This document shows, one piece after another, positions 54,566 to 62,742 of a stretch of 64,000 nt of DNA (its first letter is position 1; the number at the start of each line of letters is the position of its first letter). The stretch lies in NCBI RefSeq assembly GCF_024746835.1, contig NZ_CP080531.1, positions 620,001-684,000 on the forward strand, in the 5' to 3' direction. The notes under the pieces were generated by a model, which did no database searches, was not told the DNA's origin, and worked only from the letters and a program-made list of their open reading frames with translations. The stretch is from Mesorhizobium sp. AR02 (GTDB taxonomy: Bacteria > Pseudomonadota > Alphaproteobacteria > Rhizobiales > Rhizobiaceae). Position numbers and translations under genes: made by a program.

Positions 54566-55617
54566 GTGCGGCCTGCATTCAGATTGTAATGCATAATCGA
54601 ACCGTGGCGGCCATGGCGGTCTCGCTCCAGCGTGTAGACATCACCGAGGGGACCTTGGCTTTGCGAAATCACGGCGGCGATCTTCGCCCGGTCGTCGGCG
54701 TCGAGCGCAACGTCCATGATCTTCGCATTGGCCAGCGCATGAGCCTGGTTGCGGGCACCGACGATGACGGCTGCCACTCGCGGCTGTTCCAGAACCCAGG
54801 CACTGGCGATGGTGGCGATGTCGACACCGTGGCGGTCGCCGACCGCCTTCAATGCCCCGAGCAGCTGCTGGAACAGATCCCAACCGCCAAAATCGTCGAT
54901 GATCAGCTTGTATTTGACCAGCGAGCGGTTTTCGAGCGGCGTGACGGGCTCGGCCACACCGAGCCATTTGTCGCTGAGGAAGCCGCCGGCGACGGAACCA
55001 TAGCAGAGGAAGCTGACGCCGTTATTCGCGGCGAGCGCGGCGAGGCTGTTGCCCGGCCGCTGATCGAGCACGGAGTATTGCAGCTGTTGGCTGACCAGTG
55101 GGATGCCGGCGGCGAGGATTTCGGCGAGCCGCGGCGTGTCGAAATTGGTGGTACCGAGATTGCGCACCTTGCCTTCCAACCGAAGTTCGTTGAGCCAACC
55201 CATCGCCTCGACATAGCGAGGCTGATCATAGTCCCACCAATGGAACTGCACGAGATCGAGCCGTTCGGTCTTCAGCCGCCGCAGCGACTGGTCGACGATG
55301 CCCCTGATGTAATCGCGGCTGATGCCGGCGAGCCGTTCGAGGTCGGGCACCAGCTTGGTGTGCACCTTCATCCTGGCGGCGACATCGAGGCCTCGCTCGC
55401 TGGCCAGCCGCAGGCGCGCGGCGCCGATCAACTCCTCGACACCGGTGTAGATGTCGGCGCAATCATAGGTCCAGATGCCGGCATCGAAGGTGGCGATCAG
55501 ATCGCTCACCGCTTGGCTGCGGTCGATGGCGCCATGCCCGCCGGCCAGCTGCCAGCCGCCGCGGATGATGCGCGAGATCGTATAGCCAGGCCCGAGTTCG
55601 AAGGTCTTGGCGGTCAT
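54562..55617 (-). CDS. aldo/keto reductase
   Basis: A 351-residue TIM-barrel NAD(P)H oxidoreductase. The catalytic Asp52 and Tyr57 lie in YDCADIYTG (51-59), with a Lys in KVHTKLVP, His in QFHWWDY and the cofactor end VIVGARNQAHALANAK. It resembles the L-galactose/D-arabinose dehydrogenase and Tas-like AKR groups. It overlaps genes on both sides, within the GntR-DUF3830-TIGR04076 operon. Confidence 0.88.
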   Translation of the reverse strand: MTAKTFELGPGYTISRIIRGGWQLAGGHGAIDRSQAVSDLIATFDAGIWTYDCADIYTGVEELIGAARLRLASERGLDVAARMKVHTKLVPDLERLAGISRDYIRGIVDQSLRRLKTERLDLVQFHWWDYDQPRYVEAMGWLNELRLEGKVRNLGTTNFDTPRLAEILAAGIPLVSQQLQYSVLDQRPGNSLAALAANNGVSFLCYGSVAGGFLSDKWLGVAEPVTPLENRSLVKYKLIIDDFGGWDLFQQLLGALKAVGDRHGVDIATIASAWVLEQPRVAAVIVGARNQAHALANAKIMDVALDADDRAKIAAVISQSQGPLGDVYTLERDRHGRHGSIMHYNLNAGRT

Positions 55618-55967
55618 GTCTGGTCGTTCTCCTTCGGCAGCGGCACGGCAGTGGTTTCGGCGTGGCTGAACCGCCGCTTGGCCAGCCTGACGATCCGCAG
55701 CCGGCTGGCGCAGTTGGGATCGGGACAGGCGATCTCGGCGTCCGAGGTCATCCAGTCATTGCGGTCGGTCGGGCGCTGCTTTGCCGCGAGAAACGGCAAT
55801 ACGGAGGCAAGCGAATAGATCGAAAAACTCTGCCCTGCCGGCATCGACAACATCTCGCCCTTGAGCTCGAAATAGTCACCGGGTTTGGCGCCGCAATAGA
55901 TCGGCTTGCCTTCGGGAACGACCGCCTCGACGCGAAGATCGAAGAGTTCGAAACTGTCGTCAGCCAT
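55614..55967 (-). CDS. TIGR04076-like small protein
   Basis: A 117-residue protein of the TIGR04076 type. It has GDYFELKGEMLSMPAGQSFSIYSLASVLPFL and a CPDPNC motif at 81-86, with Cys25 further upstream in YCGAKPGD. The conserved Cys residues suggest metal or redox chemistry, but the family has no established function. It overlaps the AKR gene by four bases and begins one base after the DUF3830 stop. Confidence 0.72.
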   Translation of the reverse strand: MADDSFELFDLRVEAVVPEGKPIYCGAKPGDYFELKGEMLSMPAGQSFSIYSLASVLPFLAAKQRPTDRNDWMTSDAEIACPDPNCASRLRIVRLAKRRFSHAETTAVPLPKENDQT

Positions 55968-55968
55968 G

Positions 55969-56457
55969 TCAGGCCTCCACCAGGCTGAAGGTGATGTCGC
56001 AGGCGCCGTTGCGGCGGATGATGCCGCAGGCAGCGGCGAACTGGTCGCGCTGATCGGCGCGCACCTGCGCCACCACACTGCCGGCCAGCCAGCCGATCGG
56101 GAACAAAAGCCGCGCCCCTTGCCCGTAGTACAAGCCTATGTCGAAGATGGCATTGGGATTGCCGCCCCACATGCGCGGCGGCACGTAGGACAGCACGATA
56201 TCTCCCGGCTGCGGCGTCAGCGTCGCGTTCTCCGCCGGTAGAGGCCGGGCATAGGACTGGCCATCGAGATCGGCAGACGGAACCGGGCAGGAAATCTCAG
56301 GTCCCGTCCACATGGCATGGATGCCGGGAACGACACGTGGCGTTGTGAGATACGCCTGGAGAAAGGCGGCGTTTTCCGGTGCCTTTTCGGGCAGCAGCAA
56401 CGCCGTCACGGAAAGCTTCGAGCGCGGCTCGGTGATGCTGATGGCTGGCTTCGTCAT
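55969..56457 (-). CDS. DUF3830-like (cyclophilin-fold) protein
   Basis: A 162-residue protein resembling the DUF3830 cyclophilin-like family. It has an N-terminal strand with LLPEKAPENAAFLQAYL, a central NATLTPQPGDIVLSYVPPRM (77-96) and NAIFDIGLYYGQGARL. Such proteins occur in catabolic operons and may bind or isomerise small acids; no activity is established. ATG 56457 overlaps the GntR stop by four bases; the longer open frame up to 56796 is a shadow of gntR. Confidence 0.7.
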   Translation of the reverse strand: MTKPAISITEPRSKLSVTALLLPEKAPENAAFLQAYLTTPRVVPGIHAMWTGPEISCPVPSADLDGQSYARPLPAENATLTPQPGDIVLSYVPPRMWGGNPNAIFDIGLYYGQGARLLFPIGWLAGSVVAQVRADQRDQFAAACGIIRRNGACDITFSLVEA

Positions 56458-57188
56458 GTCGGGTCTTTCGTGGCGGCGGATTGAAGCTTGTCGCGCAGGA
56501 AAGCAAAGGGCCGGCTGATATCGGCCACCAGCGCCTCGCGCGCCGCCTGCGCATCCTGTTTGGCAAGAGCCGCGACGATGCTGCGGTGGTAATGCGCGGT
56601 GTCGACCTCGCCGGCGTCGGAAAAGGCGTAGATGGCGACACGTATGCAGGGCCCCGATTGCAGCCACAGGCTTTCGATCATCGGGATCAGCACGGCCGAG
56701 CCGCAGCAGCGGTAGATCTCGAAATGGAAGCTCTGGTTGAGCGTCGCTTCGCGGTCGATATCCTTCTTGTGCTTCAGTGCCCGCATCTCGTCCCATTCGC
56801 CGAGCATAGCTTCGATCGAAGCGATCTGGCGCGGGCTCATGCGCGTGGCGGCGAGTGCTATCGCCTCGCCTTCGATAAGTGAGCGGGCACGCAGAAGGTC
56901 GTCGATACGCTCCAGCGTGATCGGCGGCACGCGCACCGAGCGGTTGGGCAGCGCCTCCAGCGCCTTTTCCGTGATCAGCCGGCCCAGCGCTTCGCGCACC
57001 GGCATGGTCGAGGTAACCAACGCATCGGCGAGACCACGGATGGTCAGCACCTGGTTCGGCTCGAACAGGCCGCCGATCAGGGCCCGGCGCAGCTCGGAAT
57101 AGACGCGATCCTGTACGGTTTCGCGACCGACCGGCGTAAGCTGGGCTGCGATCGTCTCGTTGTTCTTTTCGATGGCAGCCTTCTGCAT
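56454..57188 (-). CDS. GntR-family regulator, FCD type
   Basis: A 244-residue regulator. The winged HTH has VYSELRRALIGGLFEPNQVLTIRGLADALVTSTMPVREAL, and the FCD domain has ARSLIEGEAIALAATRM and LNQSFHFEIYRCC. ATG 57188 (MQKAAIEKNN) is the most likely start; the frame is open to 57263 across the operator region. It heads the leftward operon and is divergent from the Liv ATPase/permease operon. It probably represses both through the GTGATCA repeats. Confidence 0.9.
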   Translation of the reverse strand: MQKAAIEKNNETIAAQLTPVGRETVQDRVYSELRRALIGGLFEPNQVLTIRGLADALVTSTMPVREALGRLITEKALEALPNRSVRVPPITLERIDDLLRARSLIEGEAIALAATRMSPRQIASIEAMLGEWDEMRALKHKKDIDREATLNQSFHFEIYRCCGSAVLIPMIESLWLQSGPCIRVAIYAFSDAGEVDTAHYHRSIVAALAKQDAQAAREALVADISRPFAFLRDKLQSAATKDPT

Positions 57189-57240
57189 TCCCGGCTTTTG
57201 CCCCGTTTTCGGCTTGCGGATGAAATTAAAGCCGAATAGC

Positions 57241-57264
57241 GTGATCAAAGCAAGTGTGATCACA
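57241..57264. promoter_or_regulatory. GTGATCA repeats in the divergent gntR-liv promoter
   Basis: GTGATCA occurs twice in direct orientation (57241-57247 and 57256-57262), and the second copy lies inside the perfect palindrome TGTGATCACA (57255-57264). They sit in the 124-bp gap between the GntR gene (start 57188) and the LivG-type gene (start 57313). FCD-type GntR proteins favour short TGATCA-like palindromes, so these are good operator candidates. Confidence 0.55.
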
Positions 57265-57312
57265 AATCAAAAATCAGGAGGCGACAACGATCGTCTTCGG
57301 CCAAAGGGTGTG

Positions 57313-58113
57313 ATGAGCGAGGCAGCGGAGCGCCAAGGGCAGGAGACCCGAGCGCCGGTTCTGACGGCAAGGAACGTCGTCAGGCGGTTCGGCGGCCTTG
57401 TCGCTGTCAACGATGTCTCGTTTGACGTCAAAGCGGGCGAAATCCTTGGCCTGATCGGACCGAATGGTGCTGGCAAGACGACGATGTTCGATCTGCTTGC
57501 CGGCAGCATATTGCCGACCAGCGGCAATATCCTGCTCAACGGTACGCGCGTTTCTGGCGAAGCCGCGCATCTGCGCATCGGCCGAGGTCTTGGCCGCACC
57601 TTCCAGATCCCGCGCCCGCTGCCCAATCTGACGCTGATCGAAAACATCATGCTGGCAGCACAGGGCCAGGCCGGTGAAAAGCTGCTCGCCAATTTCGTCA
57701 CGCCGTGGCGGGTGGCGGCACAGGAAAAAGCGGCCAGGGCGAAGGCGCTCGACCTTTTGGAACTCGTCACCCTCACCCACCTTGCGCATGAACCGGCGCG
57801 CGTGCTGTCCGGCGGCCAGCGCAAATTGCTCGAGCTTGCCCGCGTGATGATGGCCGACCCGGCGATCATCCTGCTCGACGAGCCGGCTGCCGGCGTCAAC
57901 GCAACGCTGCTTGAAGTCATCATCGACCGCATCCGCGACATCAACGCACGCGGCATCACCTTCCTGCTGATCGAGCACAACATCGACATGGTGACGCGGC
58001 TCTGCCATCGCGTGCTGGTCATGGCGAGCGGCCAGTTGCTCAGCGAAGGCACGGCGGAACAAGTCGCCCGCGACCCGCGCGTCATCGAGGCCTATCTCGG
58101 GGGCACTGCATGA
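57313..58113 (+). CDS. LivG-type ABC importer ATPase
   Basis: A 266-residue ATPase with Walker [10 protein letters not shown], signature [14 protein letters not shown], Walker [12 protein letters not shown] and the C-terminal [11 protein letters not shown] typical of LivG. ATG 57313 (MSEAAERQ) with AAAGGG upstream is chosen; the open frame to 57160 crosses the operator. It is the first gene of the rightward half of the divergent Liv locus. Confidence 0.92.
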   Translation: MSEAAERQGQETRAPVLTARNVVRRFGGLVAVNDVSFDVKAGEILGLIGPNGAGKTTMFDLLAGSILPTSGNILLNGTRVSGEAAHLRIGRGLGRTFQIPRPLPNLTLIENIMLAAQGQAGEKLLANFVTPWRVAAQEKAARAKALDLLELVTLTHLAHEPARVLSGGQRKLLELARVMMADPAIILLDEPAAGVNATLLEVIIDRIRDINARGITFLLIEHNIDMVTRLCHRVLVMASGQLLSEGTAEQVARDPRVIEAYLGGTA

Positions 58114-58859
58114 GCGAGATCGTGCTCGACGTGCGCGACCTCGAAGCCGGCTACGAGCCCGGCGTACCGATCGTGCGCGGCGCCTCGATCACCGTCAGCA
58201 AGGGTGAGATCGTGGTCGTGCTCGGCCCCAACGGCGCTGGCAAGTCGAGCTTCATCAAGGCGATCGCTGGCCTCGTCCCGATCACCGGCGGTTCGGTGTT
58301 CCTGGACGGCAAGGACATCACCGCCGCCCCGGCCCACACCATGGTGCGCCTTGGCCTGGCCTTCGTGCCGCAGACCGAAAACATCTTTCCGCTGATGTCG
58401 GTCGAGGACAATCTCAGAGTTGCCTGCGGTATTCTCGAACGACGCGACATCCCTGGCCGCATCGAGGAAATGTATGCGGCCTTCCCCGACCTTGTCCGCC
58501 AGCGCCGCACCGCCGCCGGCAACCTGTCGGGCGGACAGCGGCAGATGCTCGCCGTCGCGCGGGCGCTGATCGTCCACCCCAAGGTGCTGGTGCTCGACGA
58601 ACCGTCGGCCGGCCTGTCGCCGAAATTCGTGTCGATGGTGTTCGAGATGCTGGCCGGCATCCGCAAGTCCGGCGTCACCATCCTGCTGGTCGAGCAGAAC
58701 GCCAAGGCGGCACTGGCGATCGGCGACCGCGCCTATGTGCTGGTCGAGGGCAAGGACCGGCACGAGGGTGTCGCGTCCGAATTGTGGAACGATCCTGTCG
58801 TCGCCGAACTCTATCTCGGCCAACGCCCTTCTCACGCCAGCAAGGGGGATGCGGCATGA
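58110..58859 (+). CDS. LivF-type ABC importer ATPase
   Basis: A 249-residue LivF-class ATPase with Walker A GPNGAGKSS, signature LSGGQRQMLAVARAL, Walker B VLVLDEPSAGLSP and LLVEQNAKAAL. It overlaps its neighbours by four bases on each side. Confidence 0.93.
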   Translation: MSEIVLDVRDLEAGYEPGVPIVRGASITVSKGEIVVVLGPNGAGKSSFIKAIAGLVPITGGSVFLDGKDITAAPAHTMVRLGLAFVPQTENIFPLMSVEDNLRVACGILERRDIPGRIEEMYAAFPDLVRQRRTAAGNLSGGQRQMLAVARALIVHPKVLVLDEPSAGLSPKFVSMVFEMLAGIRKSGVTILLVEQNAKAALAIGDRAYVLVEGKDRHEGVASELWNDPVVAELYLGQRPSHASKGDAA

Positions 58860-59764
58860 GCCTGCAATTTGTCGTCGATGGATTGCTGACCGGCTCGATG
58901 ATCGGCCTCGGCGCTATCGGCGTGACGCTCACCTATTCGATCCTGCGCTTCTCCAATTTTGCCCATGGCGACTTCATGGCCTGGGGCACCTATGCGACTT
59001 TGGCTGTCGTCAGTGCCATCGGGGCGACCTTCGGCAAGGTGGCACCGATCGCGCCGCTGTCCTTCGGCTGGCCGCTGCTTGTCGCCCTGGTCGTCGGCAT
59101 GGCTTTCACCGCCTTGCTGGCGCTGCTGCTCGACAGAGTGCTGTTTTCGCGGCTGCGCTCGCAAGGGCAAGCCATCATCGTGGTGATGGCGAGTTTTGGT
59201 GCCTCGATGGCGCTGCGGAGCCTGCTGGAATTCACCTTCACCTCGCGGCCGACCTATTTCAGCCGGGCGATCCAGATCGCCATGCCGGTCGGCTTCGGCA
59301 TCCGCATCACCCCCGACCAGATCGCGCTTTTGCTGCTGACCGCCGTGCTGGTGCTCGGTGTGCATCTTTTGATGACGCGCACGCAGACCGGCCGCTCCAT
59401 GCAGGCGCTGAGCCAGAATGCGGCGCTGGCCCGCATCGTCGGCATCGACGTCGCCTCCGTGGTGCGCGTCACCTGGGTCATCGGCGGAGCGCTCGCCTGC
59501 GTCGCCGGTGTCATGATCGGCATTCTGGTGCAGATCCGCCCGTTCATGGGCTTCGACATGCTGCTGCCGATGTTTGCCGCCGCCATCCTCGGCGGCATCG
59601 GCAGCATTCCGGGCGCTGTGCTCGGCGGCCTGATCATCGGGCTCGCCGAAGCCGGCGCGGTGCAGCTGATCGGTGCCGAATGGCGCGCCGCCGTCTCCTT
59701 CATCATCCTGATGGCGGTTCTGTTCGTGCGGCCGATCGGCCTTTTTGGTGTGAGGGAACGCTGA
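58856..59764 (+). CDS. LivH-type ABC importer permease
   Basis: A 302-residue permease. It has GLLTGSMIGLGAIGVTLTYS and LRFSNFAHGDFMAWGTYA, the LivH pattern, and a cytoplasmic loop with RTQTGRSMQALSQNAALARIVG. ATG 58856 overlaps the livF stop; the open frame upstream to 58784 is a shadow. Confidence 0.93.
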   Translation: MSLQFVVDGLLTGSMIGLGAIGVTLTYSILRFSNFAHGDFMAWGTYATLAVVSAIGATFGKVAPIAPLSFGWPLLVALVVGMAFTALLALLLDRVLFSRLRSQGQAIIVVMASFGASMALRSLLEFTFTSRPTYFSRAIQIAMPVGFGIRITPDQIALLLLTAVLVLGVHLLMTRTQTGRSMQALSQNAALARIVGIDVASVVRVTWVIGGALACVAGVMIGILVQIRPFMGFDMLLPMFAAAILGGIGSIPGAVLGGLIIGLAEAGAVQLIGAEWRAAVSFIILMAVLFVRPIGLFGVRER

Positions 59765-60744
59765 TGGACCTGCTCGGCTACGGCGCCTTCTTCCTGACCA
59801 CAGCGCTGATCTTTTCGCTGGTCACGCTGGGGCTCAATTTGCAGTGGGGGCTGACCGGCCTGTTCAATGTCGGTCTCGCCGGCTTCGTCGCCATCGGCGC
59901 CTACACCTCGGCCTTGCTGACGACGCCAGATGATGCCGCTCGGCTCGGTGGCTTCGGCCTGCCGATCCTTGTCGGCTGGCTGGGTGCCATGGTCGTCGGC
60001 GGCATTGCCGCGGCGCTGACCGGCATGGCGACGCTGCGGCTCAGGTCCGACTATCTGGCGATCACCACCTTCGGCGTCGCCGTGGTCGTGCAGCTCGTCG
60101 CGCTCAACGCGCAGAAACTGACCGGCGGCCCGTTCGGCATCGGCTTCATCCCGCGTCCGTTCGGCGGCCTTGCCGAGACGCCGCTGCTGTTCAACCTGTC
60201 GAACCTCGCCGTGGTCGCGGCGGTGACCTTGATTGCCTATCTAGCTTTGGAACACCTGTCGCGCAGCCCGTGGGGACGCGTGCTGAAGGCCTTGCGGGAG
60301 GATGAGCGGGCAGCGATTTCGCTGGGGAAGAGCGCGCGTTTCTACCGCGTTCAGGCCTTTGCCGTCGGTGGCGCCATCATGGCGCTGGCCGGCGCATTGC
60401 AGGCGCATTTCACCGGCTTCATCGCGCCGGACAATTATCTGCCGATCCTGACCTTCCAGGTCTGGGTGATGCTGATCGTCGGCGGCTCCGGCAGCAATCT
60501 CGGTGCCGTCATCGGCAGCGTCCTGGTCTGGGGGATATGGGCCGGATCGGGCACACTGACCAGCGTGCTGTTTGCACCGGAGCAGCAGGCCCGCGCGGCC
60601 TCGCTGCAGATCGTCGCCATCGGCGTCATGCTCTGTGTCATCCTGCTGATCAGGCCGACCGGGCTGTTCGGCGATAGGCCGCGTCGCCCACGCCTGGATA
60701 AGCGGGCGAAGGTGGCTACGGCCAAGAGCAGTTCCGACTCATGA
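59764..60744 (+). CDS. LivM-type ABC importer permease
   Basis: A 326-residue permease. It has LQWGLTGLFNVGLAGFVAIG and the cytoplasmic RVLKALREDERAAISLGKSA of LivM proteins, with a C-terminal RPTGLFGDRPRRPRLDKRAK tail. The ATG at 59764 shares a base with the livH stop (TGATG). A much longer open frame from 58735 in this phase is non-coding upstream of this ATG. Confidence 0.92.
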   Translation: MDLLGYGAFFLTTALIFSLVTLGLNLQWGLTGLFNVGLAGFVAIGAYTSALLTTPDDAARLGGFGLPILVGWLGAMVVGGIAAALTGMATLRLRSDYLAITTFGVAVVVQLVALNAQKLTGGPFGIGFIPRPFGGLAETPLLFNLSNLAVVAAVTLIAYLALEHLSRSPWGRVLKALREDERAAISLGKSARFYRVQAFAVGGAIMALAGALQAHFTGFIAPDNYLPILTFQVWVMLIVGGSGSNLGAVIGSVLVWGIWAGSGTLTSVLFAPEQQARAASLQIVAIGVMLCVILLIRPTGLFGDRPRRPRLDKRAKVATAKSSSDS

Positions 60745-62045
60745 CCGCTGCGATCCGACAAGACGCGCATGGCGCTTCGCTCTGGCACGCCGTCAGCCGC
60801 AATCGTCGCGACCGGCCGGCGCTGCAAGGCGGGCTGGATGTCGATTTGGCCATCGTCGGCGGCGGTTTTTCCGGCCTGTCGACCGCGCTGCACGCCGCAG
60901 AGAAAGGACTTTCCGTTGCCGTCCTCGAAGCGAAAGTCATCGCCTGGGGCGCGACCGGCAGGAATGCCGGTTTCGTCGTGCCCAACTTTGCCAAGATGGA
61001 CCCGGACAGCATCCTTGCGCATCTCGGCCCAGAGCGCGGCGAGAGACTGATCGATTTTGCCGCCGGCAGCGCCGACCTCGTCTTCGGCCTGATCCGGCGG
61101 CACGGCATCGACTGCGACGCCGTGCAGAACGGATGGATCCAGCCGGCGCATTCGGCTGCCGCTTTCGAGAAGGTCAAATCGCGGGCCGGACAATGGGCGC
61201 GGCACGGCCGGCCGGCTGTCACGCTGGATCGGCAGGACGTCGAAGCGCTGACGGGCGTTCGCGGCTATGCCGGCGGCTGGATGGACCGCTCGGGCGGCGT
61301 GCTCAATCCCGTCGCCTACGCGAACGGGCTGGCCGACGCGGCGGAAAAGGCTGGCTCGAAGATCTTCGAGCGCACGCCGGTCGCCTCGGTCGATCGCACG
61401 ACCGATGGCTGGACGCTGAAAACACCGTCGGGCTCGGTGCGTGCCGGCAAGGTGCTGATTGCCACCAACGCCTATGGCGGGTCGCTCAATCCGCTGCTGC
61501 AGCGAACCTATTTTCCGCTGAAGATTTTCCAGATCGCGACCGAGCCTTTGCCGCGCGACGTGCGGACGCGGCTGCTTCCCGGCGGGCAAGGCGCCGGTGA
61601 CACCAGGCGCAATCTCTTCACCTTCCGCTTCGATGCCGACAACCGGCTGATCAGCGGCGGCATGCATATTCTGAGCGCCGGCGCCGACACGCGCGTGCCG
61701 CAGACAATCTGGCGACGGCTCGCCAGACATCTCGATTTGCCTGACCTGCCGCCGCTGGCCTATGGCTGGTCGGGAATGGCCGCGGTCGAACCGGATTTCC
61801 TGCCGCATCTTCTGGACCTCGGGCCAGGCCTGATCGCCGGCCGCGCCTGCAACGGCCGCGGCATCGCCATGACCACGGCGATGGGCAAGGTGCTGGCCGA
61901 CTGGGCTGCGGGAACCGAAGCGCGTGATTTGCAGCTGCCGTTTGCCCTGCCGGCACCGATCCCGTTCCACGCGCTCCTGCGGCACGCGCCCAACATGCTG
62001 CTCGGCTGGAGCATGCTGCGCGACCGGCTGGACGAGACCAGATAA
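60741..62045 (+). CDS. FAD-dependent amine/amino-acid oxidoreductase (DAO family)
   Basis: A 434-residue flavoprotein of the DadA/PuuB-like DAO family. It has the N-terminal FAD motif LAIVGGGFSGLSTALHAAEKG, the early SLWHAVSRNR stretch and GARNAGF-like GATGRNAGFVVP, and a C-terminal ACNGRGIAMTTAMGKVLADW. It oxidises an amine or amino acid, giving an imine that hydrolyses to an aldehyde or oxo-acid. It overlaps the LivM stop, so the imported substrate is probably its substrate and is probably nitrogenous. Confidence 0.88.
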   Translation: MTAAIRQDAHGASLWHAVSRNRRDRPALQGGLDVDLAIVGGGFSGLSTALHAAEKGLSVAVLEAKVIAWGATGRNAGFVVPNFAKMDPDSILAHLGPERGERLIDFAAGSADLVFGLIRRHGIDCDAVQNGWIQPAHSAAAFEKVKSRAGQWARHGRPAVTLDRQDVEALTGVRGYAGGWMDRSGGVLNPVAYANGLADAAEKAGSKIFERTPVASVDRTTDGWTLKTPSGSVRAGKVLIATNAYGGSLNPLLQRTYFPLKIFQIATEPLPRDVRTRLLPGGQGAGDTRRNLFTFRFDADNRLISGGMHILSAGADTRVPQTIWRRLARHLDLPDLPPLAYGWSGMAAVEPDFLPHLLDLGPGLIAGRACNGRGIAMTTAMGKVLADWAAGTEARDLQLPFALPAPIPFHALLRHAPNMLLGWSMLRDRLDETR

Positions 62046-62069
62046 GGCGGTCGCTTCTGGCTGCGCGGA

Positions 62070-62726
62070 TCAGGCCGTCATGCGCAGATTTTCGGAGAGA
62101 ACCGCTGCCGCCACCGCAATGTCCTGCTCTAGGGAGACCCGGACAGCAGGACCATTGCGCTGCTCCAGCGCCGCAACAATCCTGCGATGCGCATCGTTCG
62201 ACTGCGGGATGTAGCGATCGGCTTGCATCAGCAATTTGAGATAGGGCCCGACCCGACCCCAGAGGTCGCGGATCATGTTCAACAGGATCGGCGCGCCGGC
62301 ATGCTGGTAGATGGCAAAATGAAACGCCTCGTTCAGTGAGAGATAGGCCCTGGCGTCGCCGGCCTCGATGGCGCGCTGCATGCCGGCCAGCGTCGCCTGG
62401 ATGTCGACCAGTCCACTTTCGCTCATCCGCGACGCGGCCATCTCGCCCGCCAGCCCTTCGACGGCGATGCGGATATGGGTCAATTCCTCGAAGGCGGGAG
62501 CCGACAGCAGCGGCACAATGATCGAGCGGTTGTTCTGCATCTCGAGCAGCCGCTCGGCGACCAGCCTTTGCAGCGCCTCGCGGATCGGCGTGGTCGAGAT
62601 GCCGAACGTCTCGGCGAGCTTGCGGATGACCAGCGTCTGGCCCGGGCTGAAGCCGCCTGAAATCAATTCCTGCTTGAGCGCGCCATAGGCGCGGTCGTTG
62701 AGGGTTTGATGTTCGAGCTTCAGCAT
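62070..62726 (-). CDS. GntR-family regulator, FCD type
   Basis: A 218-residue regulator. The winged HTH has YGALKQELISGGFSPGQTLVIRKLAETFGISTTPIREAL, and the FCD domain has IRIAVEGLAGEMAA and SLNEAFHFAIYQHAG. ATG 62726 (MLKLEHQTLN) is 16 bases after the aminotransferase stop, so the two are cotranscribed. It is similar in layout to the regulator at 56454-57188. It is convergent with the FAD oxidase gene. Confidence 0.88.
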   Translation of the reverse strand: MLKLEHQTLNDRAYGALKQELISGGFSPGQTLVIRKLAETFGISTTPIREALQRLVAERLLEMQNNRSIIVPLLSAPAFEELTHIRIAVEGLAGEMAASRMSESGLVDIQATLAGMQRAIEAGDARAYLSLNEAFHFAIYQHAGAPILLNMIRDLWGRVGPYLKLLMQADRYIPQSNDAHRRIVAALEQRNGPAVRVSLEQDIAVAAAVLSENLRMTA

Positions 62727-62742
62727 GCGCGCCCCGCCCCGA

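Noticed and set aside
60435..61985. 516-codon open frame on the minus strand
   Set aside because: It is antisense to the LivM permease and FAD oxidase genes and has Arg/Gly/Asp-rich composition without domains.
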